Of a stretch of 64,000 bases of DNA, positions 42,488 through 50,557 are shown piece by piece. The notes beneath the pieces are model-generated. The model searched no databases. It was not told the DNA's origin and saw only the letters and a list, made by a program, of their open reading frames with translations. This DNA is from JAICSD01 sp035637115. Its GTDB lineage: Bacteria > Acidobacteriota > Vicinamibacteria > Vicinamibacterales > 2-12-FULL-66-21. Positions within the stretch are counted from its first letter, which is position 1, and each line of letters opens with the position of its first letter. Made by a program: the position numbers and the translations under genes. Location of the stretch: positions 15,468-79,467 of the forward strand of contig DASPXV010000199.1 of NCBI GenBank assembly GCA_035637115.1, in the 5' to 3' direction.

Positions 42488-43039
42488 CTACCGCCGCATC
42501 ATGAAGAAGCCAATTACGCCGGAGACGACCACCGCTGCCGCCACGACGACGGCAATCAGCGTCAGTCGCCTGTGTCGTTGCTGCGCCATACGCAGTTCGG
42601 CGATGTTCGCCCACAGGGCCTTCTGAAGACCGACCGCTGTGCCGCTCATGTGCAGATGCGGCTTTCGCTCGGTCTGGAGCGTCGATGCCAGCGGCTCGAC
42701 GGGCGCGATGAAGCGGTAGCCTCGCTTGGGCACCGTCTGGATGTAGAGAGACTGCTCCGCTGAATCTCCGAGCGCGTCCCGGATCTGCTTGATCGCAAAG
42801 TTCACGGCCTGATCGAAGTCGACAAACGTACCATCGGGCCACAATTCAGTACGGATCTCGTCACGGGTAACTACCGCTCCCGCCCGTCTCACAACGAGCA
42901 GGAGCAGCTTGAATGGCTGCGGCTGAAGCTTCACGTGGCGGCCGTCGCGGCGCAGTTCCGCTGCTTCGACGTCCACCTCGAACCGGCCAAAACGGAAGAG
43001 TTGCCGCGGCGAGGGTTGTATCCGGCTGGCGTTGATCAT
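42488..43039 (-). CDS. Membrane-anchored winged-helix regulator (CadC/ToxR-like stub)
   Basis: A 183-aa protein: an OmpR-type winged helix (residues ~10-110; FGRFEVDVEAAELRRDG, LWPDGTFVDFDQAVNFAIKQIRDAL, IQTVPKRGYRF), a linker, and one membrane segment right at the C-terminus (LIAVVVAAAVVVSGVIGFF). Related proteins carry a large sensory or TPR part after the membrane span, as does the homologue at 57-59 kb; here it is absent. ATG 43039 is preferred; GTG 43060 is possible. It faces the sigma-54-like stub gene across 168 bases. Confidence 0.82.
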   Translation of the reverse strand: MINASRIQPSPRQLFRFGRFEVDVEAAELRRDGRHVKLQPQPFKLLLLVVRRAGAVVTRDEIRTELWPDGTFVDFDQAVNFAIKQIRDALGDSAEQSLYIQTVPKRGYRFIAPVEPLASTLQTERKPHLHMSGTAVGLQKALWANIAELRMAQQRHRRLTLIAVVVAAAVVVSGVIGFFMMRR

Positions 43040-43207
43040 GGGACATTCTGACGTTATCACGCGCGCCTATCCGGCGCACATGAGCGCGGACAAGTCATTG
43101 GATTTGCGGCAGTTAACAGTTCGGAGTGGACTCGCCGGATCCTCCGCAGCAATTGACCGTCGATCCGCCGCGACTCGCGTATGGTGAAGCATCGACAGGA
43201 GGCGCCC

Positions 43208-43720
43208 ATGTATGCTCCCGACGCTCCGTTCGCACGATGCGACACCGGCTTTCCAGGGTCGTTGCCCTTCGACGGTCTGGAACTGGCCCGCATTGCGCGA
43301 ACGGACGCCTGCATCCTTTTCACCGGCCCGGCAGACGTTCGCCCGCTCGCTGTGAAGATTCACAGTCTCAGCGGGTGGCGCTGGGGTCCGTTCTTGACGG
43401 TCGATTGCAGCCGACCGGACCACGTCCTCGAGGAGCAGCTGTTCAGCGTGATCGAATCGGACGGGTCGGTGCGTGATGATTTACCGAGGGTTCGGCTGCT
43501 GCAGGCCGGAACCATCTTCCTGCACGAAGTGGGAAAGCTCAGCCGCGCTGCACAGATGCGGCTGCACGACGTGCTCGGCGACACCTCAGACCGCGGCCGG
43601 CCGCTCTCCCGCCGGCGTCTGATGGCGTCATCTTCCGAGACGCTGCTTCCAAGGGTTGCCAATGGCACCTTCGACGATCGGCTGTTCTACCGGTTGAACG
43701 TATTGCATTTCGTGTTCTGA
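43208..43720 (+). CDS. Degenerate sigma-54-activator-type AAA domain protein
   Basis: A 170-aa protein resembling the first half of an NtrC-type AAA+ domain: VDCSRPDHVLEEQLF corresponds to the region after Walker A, AGTIFLHEVGKLSRAAQMRL to Walker B, and GTFDDRLFYRLNVLHF to the sensor/lid entry. There is no Walker A P-loop, the Walker B aspartate is histidine (FLHEVG), the sigma-54-contact loop is absent and there is no DNA-binding domain. It cannot be an ordinary enhancer-binding ATPase. AGGAGG precedes ATG 43208 by a good distance, so it is probably expressed. It may bind a partner AAA protein. Confidence 0.75.
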   Translation: MYAPDAPFARCDTGFPGSLPFDGLELARIARTDACILFTGPADVRPLAVKIHSLSGWRWGPFLTVDCSRPDHVLEEQLFSVIESDGSVRDDLPRVRLLQAGTIFLHEVGKLSRAAQMRLHDVLGDTSDRGRPLSRRRLMASSSETLLPRVANGTFDDRLFYRLNVLHFVF

Positions 43721-43777
43721 CGGCGGGCGTGCCAACCTTTCCACGGTACGATGCGCTGTGTCGATGGGGGGTCGTAA

Positions 43778-44917
43778 CTGACGCCGTACACACAACGGAA
43801 TCCCTTTGCGGCGGCGCGCACGCAGGGAATCCGCCTGACGCCGCCCGGCGCAGCCAAGGACACGCAGCACCACGTCGTCTCTCTCGCGGGTTCGGGCATC
43901 ACCTACAAACCCGGCGACTCGCTGGGCGTGTGGCCGGCCAATCCTGACGCCCTGGTCGACGCAATCCTTCAGCGTCTTGGCGCAACGGGCGGCGAACCGG
44001 TGGTCATCGGCGGCGGCGTGACATTGTCGTTCCGCGATGCGCTTTCGACCAGGTTCGAACTCACGAATGTCAGCCGGCGTCTGCTCGAAGCTTGTCTTGC
44101 GCAAGGCGCCGCGCTGTTCGGCCCGTTGCTCCAGAAGGGGCATGAGGAACAGCTGAAACAGTACCTGCAAGCGCAGGACAACGTGCACGACGTGCTCGAC
44201 GTCTTGAACGATGCTCCCTCCGCGCGGTTCTCAGCGGCCGAGTTCGTCGGGTTGCTGCGTCCGATGCAGCCGCGGCTGTACTCAATCGCATCGAGTCAAA
44301 GCGTCCATCCGGACGAGGCGCACCTCCTGGTCGTGTCTCTGACGTACATGGCCCGAGAGCGCCTTCGCCTCGGCGTGGCATCGACGTTCATCAACGACCG
44401 ATGGCCGATCGGCGCCACCGCGCCCGTCTACACGCAGGATGCGCAGAAACATTTCGCGATGCCCGCCGATCCCGCTGCGCCATTGATCATGATCGGTCCC
44501 GGCAGCGGTCTGGCGCCGTTTCGCGGTTTTCTCGAGGAACGCGAGGCGATGGGCGCGACGGGACGCAACTGGTTGTTCTTCGGCGAGCAAGCCCGCTCCT
44601 GGGGCTTCTATTACGAGCCCGAGCTCACCGCGTGGCAGAAGCGCGACATGGTACGGCTGGATCTCGCCTTCTCGCGCGATCAGCCACACAAGATCTACGT
44701 GCAACATCGCATGCGCGAGCATGCGCGCGACTTGTTCGCATGGCTCGAAGAAGGCGCGGAGGTCTTCATCTGCGGCGACAAGGAGCGGATGGCTGCCGAC
44801 GTGCAGGCGGCACTGGCGGACATCGTGCAGTCCGAGGGAGGCCGGACACCCGAGCAGGCGGCGGAATATGTCGCGGCGATGAAGAAGGTGCGCCGGCTGA
44901 AGCTCGACGTATATTAA
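43778..44917 (+). CDS. CysJ-like NADPH flavoprotein reductase (no FMN domain), non-standard start
   Basis: The product has the FAD-binding part with RLYSIASS, the NADPH-binding part with GPGSGLAPFRGFLEER, YVQHRM and FICGDKERM, and a C-terminal Tyr. This is the ferredoxin-reductase half of sulfite reductase flavoprotein without the flavodoxin domain. The family N-terminus (YTQRNPF...SGITYKPGDSLGV) is encoded from 43778, but the first ATG/GTG in that frame is GTG 43928, which would remove ~50 conserved residues. The frame opens with CTG at 43778, straight after an in-frame TAA; an ATG eight codons earlier (43751) is cut off by that TAA. Either CTG starts translation or the gene is damaged. Confidence 0.75.
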   Translation: MTPYTQRNPFAAARTQGIRLTPPGAAKDTQHHVVSLAGSGITYKPGDSLGVWPANPDALVDAILQRLGATGGEPVVIGGGVTLSFRDALSTRFELTNVSRRLLEACLAQGAALFGPLLQKGHEEQLKQYLQAQDNVHDVLDVLNDAPSARFSAAEFVGLLRPMQPRLYSIASSQSVHPDEAHLLVVSLTYMARERLRLGVASTFINDRWPIGATAPVYTQDAQKHFAMPADPAAPLIMIGPGSGLAPFRGFLEEREAMGATGRNWLFFGEQARSWGFYYEPELTAWQKRDMVRLDLAFSRDQPHKIYVQHRMREHARDLFAWLEEGAEVFICGDKERMAADVQAALADIVQSEGGRTPEQAAEYVAAMKKVRRLKLDVY

Positions 44918-45783
44918 CGCGGCAGGACGCTGACGGCGGCCTTCAGGCCCTGCGTGATGCGCTCCGGCCTGTCGTGGCCCCACAGGTGAAGGAAGAACAG
45001 GCGCGGTTCTTCTGCCAGCATGTGGCTATGCAGCGCGGTCACTTCGATTCCGCTGCCCGCGAGCGCACGGATGACCGGTTGCACCTCAGAACCGAGCAGC
45101 ACGAAGTCTCCCGTCATCGCGACGCGGCCATCCTCCGTCGCCTGGAAGTTCATGACGGATGACAATCCCATCGACGCGGGAATGCGCATGCCGCGTTCGT
45201 TGACGGTTTCGCGCCTCGGAATCCGGAACTGAAATCCTCCGCCAGCCGCGCGGCCGGAGAAACCGAGCGTCCGCTCGAGCAGGGCGGTGTCGAGCACGGC
45301 ATGCGCCGCGGACGGCGGTGCTGCTGCCGCCGATCCGCCCATACCCGTCAATGCGAGCGCTGCTTTCAGCGTCCGCGCAACCGCCGGCGCCGCACCGTGT
45401 GCCGCGACGTGAACGTACACAAGGCGCGGAATCTCACGCGTCATGTGGTTATGCACCGCGGTGATCTCCACTCCACCCGCGACGAGTGCCGCGATGACTG
45501 GATGCACTTCGTCGTCGGTGAGCAGCAGATCGCCCATCACCATCGCATCTTCTCCGGGCCCGCTGAACGTCGCTGAGGAGCTGAGGCCGAGGATTGGCTT
45601 CATCGGGATTCCTGCAATCGACACGCGCAGGTCTGGACGGGGCCAGCCCACGGTATAGGAGCCGTCGGGTTGTTGTTGTCCCGCTCTTCCGATCGCGTCA
45701 ACGACCGGCTTCCAGACAGTATCAGCCGGCGCCTGCCATCCAGCCATGAAGAACATCGTCAAGACAACGCCCGCGATCGCCAT
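44914..45783 (-). CDS. Secreted protein with two DUF1259 (LppY/LpqO) repeats
   Basis: A 289-aa exported protein (hydrophobic N-terminus ~1-17) made of two related halves. Each has a strand D-x-x-L/V-x-x-x-E-V-x-P-V-I followed by an H-x-H-M motif: VHNHMTREIPRL in the first, LHSHMLAEEPRL in the second, then a strand containing HxxxHG-like residues. This fits DUF1259, known from LppY/LpqO; function is unknown, though the His pairs suggest metal binding. Its stop overlaps the flavoprotein stop by four bases (TTAA) on the opposite strand. Confidence 0.82.
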   Translation of the reverse strand: MAIAGVVLTMFFMAGWQAPADTVWKPVVDAIGRAGQQQPDGSYTVGWPRPDLRVSIAGIPMKPILGLSSSATFSGPGEDAMVMGDLLLTDDEVHPVIAALVAGGVEITAVHNHMTREIPRLVYVHVAAHGAAPAVARTLKAALALTGMGGSAAAAPPSAAHAVLDTALLERTLGFSGRAAGGGFQFRIPRRETVNERGMRIPASMGLSSVMNFQATEDGRVAMTGDFVLLGSEVQPVIRALAGSGIEVTALHSHMLAEEPRLFFLHLWGHDRPERITQGLKAAVSVLPR

Positions 45784-45814
45784 CGGCTCTTCCTCCCGTT
45801 AGAAACTATCATCG

Positions 45815-46795
45815 ATGCATATGGGAGAGAGAGCGGCGACAGTTCGCTGGGGCATCGTCGGCTGCGGCGATGTCACGGAAGTCAAGAGCGGTCCCGGTTT
45901 CCAGAAGGCCGATGGCTCCGCTCTGGTCGCCGTCATGCGGCGCGACCGCGCGAAGGCGGAGGATTACGCGCGACGTCATTCGGTTCCTCGCGCCTACGAC
46001 GATGCCGACGCGCTGATCGGCGATAGCGAGGTGGACGCCGTCTACATCGCAACGCCTCCCTCGACGCATTTGGACCTGGCCCGTCGCGTCGCGGCGGCCG
46101 GCAAGCCTTGTCTTGTCGAAAAGCCGATGGCGATGACACACGCCGAATGCGTGCAGATGGTGGACGCTTTTCGCGAGCGCGGCGTGCCGCTGTGGGTGGC
46201 CTACTATCGTCGGGCGCTGCCCCGATTTCTCAAGGTCCGCGAACTTCTCACCGGCGGGGCAATCGGACGGCCGACGTCAGTCGATGTGCTCATCAAGGAA
46301 CCTCTCGCCTCCGGCGAGACGCTTCGAAACTGGCGTTTCAATCCGGCGATCTCGGGCGGTGGCCTCTTCCTGGATCTCGGCTCGCACTGCGTCGATCTGC
46401 TCGACTTTTTTCTTGGTCCGATCGAAGAGGTCCATGGGATCTCTGCCAACACCGCGGGCGCGTATGCCGCGGATGACGTGACGGTGATGGCGTGCCGCTT
46501 CCCCGGCGGCGCGCTCGGGATCGGGACCTGGAATTTCAACGCGGACGAGAAGGCGGACTCGATGACATTCATCGGATCAGCCGGAGTCCTCGTTACGCCC
46601 GTCTTCAGCGATGCAGACATCGTCGTCACGCGCGCGGGGCGGCATGAAACGTTCGCCGCTCGCAATCCACCCCACGTCCACCAGCCGCTGATTCAGTCGA
46701 TCGTCGACGAGCTGCGCGGCCGAGGCCGATGCGAATCCACCGGCGACTCCGGAGCTCGCGCCTCGTGGGTGTTGGACTGCTGCTACTCGCGCTGA
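45815..46795 (+). CDS. Gfo/Idh/MocA-family NAD(P)-dependent oxidoreductase
   Basis: A 326-aa dehydrogenase with the N-terminal Rossmann motif WGIVGCGDVTEVKSGPGF, IATPPSTHLDLA, the EKPMAMTHAEC signature holding the catalytic lysine, and the C-terminal beta domain with SGGGLFLDLGSHCVDLL. Family members oxidise or reduce sugars or inositols, but no sugar-pathway gene is adjacent and the substrate is unknown. ATG 45815 is used; ATG 45821 is equally possible. Its stop is two bases from the convergent histidine kinase stop. Confidence 0.9.
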   Translation: MHMGERAATVRWGIVGCGDVTEVKSGPGFQKADGSALVAVMRRDRAKAEDYARRHSVPRAYDDADALIGDSEVDAVYIATPPSTHLDLARRVAAAGKPCLVEKPMAMTHAECVQMVDAFRERGVPLWVAYYRRALPRFLKVRELLTGGAIGRPTSVDVLIKEPLASGETLRNWRFNPAISGGGLFLDLGSHCVDLLDFFLGPIEEVHGISANTAGAYAADDVTVMACRFPGGALGIGTWNFNADEKADSMTFIGSAGVLVTPVFSDADIVVTRAGRHETFAARNPPHVHQPLIQSIVDELRGRGRCESTGDSGARASWVLDCCYSR

Positions 46796-46797
46796 TA

Positions 46798-48375
46798 TCA
46801 CGAAGCGGGAAGCCGAACTTCGAGGCGTGCGCCACCGCCGGAGCGATTCGCAGCCGATATCTCTCCATTATAACTCTCGACAATCTGCCTGGCGATCGCG
46901 AGACCCAGCCCGACGTGATCGCCACGCCCCTCCGTCGGGCGATACGTGAAGAAGCGCCTGAACACGCGATCGAGATGCGCCTCCGGTATTCCGGGGCCGT
47001 GGTCTTCCACGGTTACGGACGCCGAGCCGCGCGCGGCCGTCACACGGACGTCCACCGGCGTCCCATGCGGCGCGAAACTCATCGCGTTAGCGATCAGGTT
47101 CTCGAACACCTGTGCGAGACGATCCCGCGAGGCGTGGACAACCGGGCGCGCACCGATAGGATCGACAGCGAGGCAGAGTTGCGGCCCTGAAGTCGTCTCG
47201 ACGCCATCGATCACCTCGCGCAGCAGGTTGACGAGGTCTACCGGTCCGCTGGCGTCCTGCTCGATCTCGCGTTCAACGCGCGCGACGTCCCTCAGCCCAG
47301 ACACCAGCCGCTCCAGCCGGGAGACGTCCTTCGTCATCAGTCCGAGGAAGCGTCTGCGCTCCGATTCGGACTCGGCGACCGCCATCATCTCCGCCGCTGT
47401 TCGGATCGAGGCGAGCGGATTCTTCAATTCGTGCGACACGTCGGCGGAAAATGACTGCAGCAGATCGATGTGGTCGTTGGTCCTGCGCGACAGTTCCCCG
47501 AGGGCTCTTGCCAGCGATCCGATCTCGTCCTTCCGATCGGCTCCTGGAAACACCGCCGGCAGCGGTCCTCGCCGTTCCGCGAGCGCTGAGGCCCGGCGCC
47601 GGAGACGTGTGAGCGGGCGCACGATCGTGCCAGCGGCCAGCGCGGTGAGGATCGCCGCGGCCACCAGCGACGTGACCACGATCTGGAAGATTCGAAGACG
47701 GACGGCATAGAGCGTCTGCAGGATTCGCAGCGTCGACTGCGAGGAGACGACCACGCCAGTCACTCCTCGCTCGTGTCGCACCGGCACGGCGCTGAACATC
47801 GTGAGCGAGCGCTGCCCGGCGGTAATGCGCGTCGCCGCACCGTAGCGCCCGGCGAGCGCCGCGCGCACCTCGGTCGGAACATCCCCCCGCCGAGCAGGAG
47901 CCGCACCGTCCGCGGCACGTTCCGATGACGTGCGCAGCAAGGCGGCGCCGCGTTCGCGAATATACGCGAGCCAGGCGCCGGCACGGTACAACATCCGGCT
48001 CCTGACCCTCCCCTCGTCGCTGGCCGGGTACCGCGCCTTCTCGTCGACAGCCGTACCTGCCGCCTGCCTCGCCGAATCGGCGATCAGCACGCCGCGGGTG
48101 TCGTAAACACGGAATCGCGCGTCACTTCGACGTTCGAGGCGCGCGAACATTCCCGCAATGGCCTCGTCGTCCAGCGCCGGCCGATCGCCGAGGGCGGCGG
48201 CAAGGACGCGGGCCTGCTGGACGAGGCCAGCTTCCTGCGCCTGCCGCAGCCGCGCCTCATATATATCGAGATACAAGACGCCAAAAACGGGAACAAACAT
48301 CACCAGGAGATTGAACGCGAGCAGCCGCAGTCCGATTCGGGAAAGCGGATGCACCGTCGATGGCAGCCACCTCAT
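46798..48375 (-). CDS. Sensor histidine kinase (CreC/ChvG-like)
   Basis: A 525-aa two-span membrane kinase: segment one ~18-36, a ~190-residue periplasmic sensor, segment two ~230-252, a HAMP-like linker, the phospho-accepting His315 in FSADVSHELKNPLAS, the N box LIANAMSFAPHG, and the ATP-lid glycines DHGPGIPE and HVGLGLAIARQIV. All catalytic boxes are intact. Its start overlaps the response-regulator stop (ATGA), so both are co-translated. The long periplasmic domain resembles ChvG more than E. coli CreC, but the creD neighbour favours a Cre-type system. Confidence 0.9.
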   Translation of the reverse strand: MRWLPSTVHPLSRIGLRLLAFNLLVMFVPVFGVLYLDIYEARLRQAQEAGLVQQARVLAAALGDRPALDDEAIAGMFARLERRSDARFRVYDTRGVLIADSARQAAGTAVDEKARYPASDEGRVRSRMLYRAGAWLAYIRERGAALLRTSSERAADGAAPARRGDVPTEVRAALAGRYGAATRITAGQRSLTMFSAVPVRHERGVTGVVVSSQSTLRILQTLYAVRLRIFQIVVTSLVAAAILTALAAGTIVRPLTRLRRRASALAERRGPLPAVFPGADRKDEIGSLARALGELSRRTNDHIDLLQSFSADVSHELKNPLASIRTAAEMMAVAESESERRRFLGLMTKDVSRLERLVSGLRDVARVEREIEQDASGPVDLVNLLREVIDGVETTSGPQLCLAVDPIGARPVVHASRDRLAQVFENLIANAMSFAPHGTPVDVRVTAARGSASVTVEDHGPGIPEAHLDRVFRRFFTYRPTEGRGDHVGLGLAIARQIVESYNGEISAANRSGGGARLEVRLPAS

Positions 48376-49085
48376 GCCGGATCGCCGGCGTACCGGTATC
48401 CTGCGCCGTAGACCCCTTCAATCCTGGCGAAGCCGGAATCGACGGCGAGGAACTTGCGGCGGATGCGCTTCACGTGACTGTCGATGGTGCGGTCGCTGAC
48501 GGTTGTCCGATCCGGATAGGCGGCGTCCATCAATTGGTCGCGCGTCAAGACGGCGCCTGGACGTCTGACGAGCGCCTGGACGATCAGGAACTCGGTAACG
48601 GTCAGCGGCACAGCGACGGTCTTCCACGTCACCAGCAGTTTTATCGGGTCCACACAAAGATCGCCGGTGATGAGCAGCGCGTCCTGCGGCTCCCGCTCGG
48701 CTTCCGCGTACGCCGCGCGGCGCAACAGCACTTTCACGCGCGCCATCAGCTCGCGCATCGAGAACGGCTTGCACAGGTAATCGTCCGCGCCGATCTCCAG
48801 GCCGAGGACCCGATCGAATTCCTCCTCGCGTGAGGTGACGAAGATGATCGGGAGGCGTTCGGAGCGCGCGCGCAGCCGGCGGCACAACTCCAGGCCGTCC
48901 ATGCGCGGCAGCCCGATATCGAGTACGGCGAGATCGGGCAGATCCCGCTCGAATGCATCCCATGCCGCGAGGCCATCGTCGAAGGCGCAGGCGTCGTACT
49001 GCTCGCGGCGGAGCGCCGTGCAGATGCCTTCGCGAATCGTTTCCTCATCTTCAACGACCGCCACGCGCCGTCGATCGCGGCTCAC
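48372..49085 (-). CDS. OmpR-family response regulator
   Basis: A 237-aa regulator: receiver domain with acidic VVEDEE, phospho-acceptor Asp56 in LAVLDIGLP, conserved Thr in FVTSREEE and Lys in YLCKPFSM, then a winged-helix DNA-binding domain (RTIDSHVKRIRRKF, VYGAGYRY). Partner of the kinase directly downstream. It faces creD across 138 bases, so it probably controls that gene. I found no TTCAC repeat like the E. coli Cre box in the gap. Confidence 0.93.
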   Translation of the reverse strand: MSRDRRRVAVVEDEETIREGICTALRREQYDACAFDDGLAAWDAFERDLPDLAVLDIGLPRMDGLELCRRLRARSERLPIIFVTSREEEFDRVLGLEIGADDYLCKPFSMRELMARVKVLLRRAAYAEAEREPQDALLITGDLCVDPIKLLVTWKTVAVPLTVTEFLIVQALVRRPGAVLTRDQLMDAAYPDRTTVSDRTIDSHVKRIRRKFLAVDSGFARIEGVYGAGYRYAGDPA

Positions 49086-49223
49086 GATGGATCACTGTAG
49101 CGCGGGTTCGTGCCGACACGCGTTGCCTTTGTTCCGCCACAATTTGCCTGCGAATGGAGCGCATCCGGACATCGCGGCGCCCCGCGCGACTGGTCTACTG
49201 TCCGCGTTCCTCTGGAGGGAGAC

Positions 49224-50552
49224 ATGCGGAACTCCGCTATCGCGCGTCTGATCGTCATGAGCGCCCTGACCATCATCCTGCTCGTTCCACTCACGTGGGT
49301 GTACAGCACGGTCTCGGAGCGAGCGTCGCGGCGCGATACTGCGGTCACGGAAGTGAGCGCAACCTGGGGAGGACAGCAGGTCATCGGCGGCCCGGTTCTG
49401 TCGGTTCCTTACACGATCGTGTGGACGGACAATTCCGGCCGTCAGCAGCACAGCACCTGCCGCGCGTTCTTTCTGCCGCGGGAGCTGCATATCGAGGGAG
49501 ACCTGAACACTGAGACGCGAAGCCGGGGAATCTTCGACGTCGTGATTTACCGCCTGAACCTGAAATTGTCCGGCACGTTCGTGCGGCCACAGATGGACTG
49601 GGTTCGTCCGGTGCCCGAACACGTCGACTGGGATCAAGCCGTCCTTCAGATTGGAGTGTCGGATCCGAAGGGACTGGCCCGACGGGCATCTCTCACCTGG
49701 CGCGGCAACGCGCTTCCCTTCGCCGGCGGCAGCCCCGATGTCGGCCTTTTTCGAACGGGTCTGCACGCCCCGATTGGGGCGCTCGAGGGCATTCCGGCGG
49801 GCACGGATCTGCCGTTCCAGTTCACGCTGGATCTGAACGGGACCCGCGATCTGAAGTTCCTGCCGGCCTCCGAGGAAACCACAGTCGCGCTGAAGTCTCC
49901 CTGGCCGCATCCGAGCTTCATGGGCGCCGCATTGCCGGACACGCGCCGCATCGATGCCGGCGGGTTCACGGCGCAATGGCGCGTGCAGGATTTCGGCCGT
50001 CCCTACCCTGCACGATGGACCGACGCAGAACGCGAGCAGATCACGCAGCAATCGGGCTCGTCCGCATTCGGACTCAGCCTCGTGCAACCCGTCGACATCT
50101 ACCAGCAGGCCGAGCGCGCCGTGAAATATGCCGTGCTCTTCATCGTGCTCACGTTCCTGGTGTTCTTCCTGTGGGAGGTCTTCAGCGACACGCTGCTGCA
50201 TCCGGTTCAGTACGCGTTCGTGGGCGTTGCCATGTGCGTGTTCTATCTCCTGTTGCTCTCGATCTCCGAACACGCGGGGTTCGATCGGAGCTATGCGATA
50301 TCGGCCGGTGTGACAACGCTGCTGATTGCGGGCTACGCGCGGGCGGTTCTTGGGGGCCTCCGCCCGGGCGCTGCCGTGTTTTCCGCGCTCACGACGCTCT
50401 ATGGATTCCTGTATCTGTTGCTTCGACTCGAGGACTACGCCCTGCTCGCCGGTGCCATCGGTCTGTTCCTCGTGCTCGCCTTTGTCATGTTCATCACGCG
50501 GCGCATGAACTGGTACGAGCTGAAGCTAGGCGCGAAGGCGCCTTCAAAATGA
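49224..50552 (+). CDS. creD: CreD-family inner membrane protein
   Basis: A 442-aa protein with one N-terminal membrane segment (~8-28), a large periplasmic beta-rich domain (~30-290), and about five C-terminal membrane segments (~300-425) ending in RRMNWYELKLG. GGAGGGA lies just before ATG 49224. CreD is the classic target of CreBC and is tied to envelope stress and beta-lactam or colicin tolerance; here it is divergent from the two-component genes, not downstream of them. Biochemical activity of the family is unknown. Confidence 0.88.
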   Translation: MRNSAIARLIVMSALTIILLVPLTWVYSTVSERASRRDTAVTEVSATWGGQQVIGGPVLSVPYTIVWTDNSGRQQHSTCRAFFLPRELHIEGDLNTETRSRGIFDVVIYRLNLKLSGTFVRPQMDWVRPVPEHVDWDQAVLQIGVSDPKGLARRASLTWRGNALPFAGGSPDVGLFRTGLHAPIGALEGIPAGTDLPFQFTLDLNGTRDLKFLPASEETTVALKSPWPHPSFMGAALPDTRRIDAGGFTAQWRVQDFGRPYPARWTDAEREQITQQSGSSAFGLSLVQPVDIYQQAERAVKYAVLFIVLTFLVFFLWEVFSDTLLHPVQYAFVGVAMCVFYLLLLSISEHAGFDRSYAISAGVTTLLIAGYARAVLGGLRPGAAVFSALTTLYGFLYLLLRLEDYALLAGAIGLFLVLAFVMFITRRMNWYELKLGAKAPSK

Positions 50553-50557
50553 GACGA

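Noticed and set aside
43154..43186. TTGACC ... TATGGT as promoter of the sigma-54-like stub
   Set aside because: Spacing is 21 bases, too long for a sigma-70 promoter; other hexamer pairs are weaker.
49086..49223. E. coli-type Cre box (TTCAC direct repeat) upstream of creD
   Set aside because: No TTCAC pair is present in the gap.
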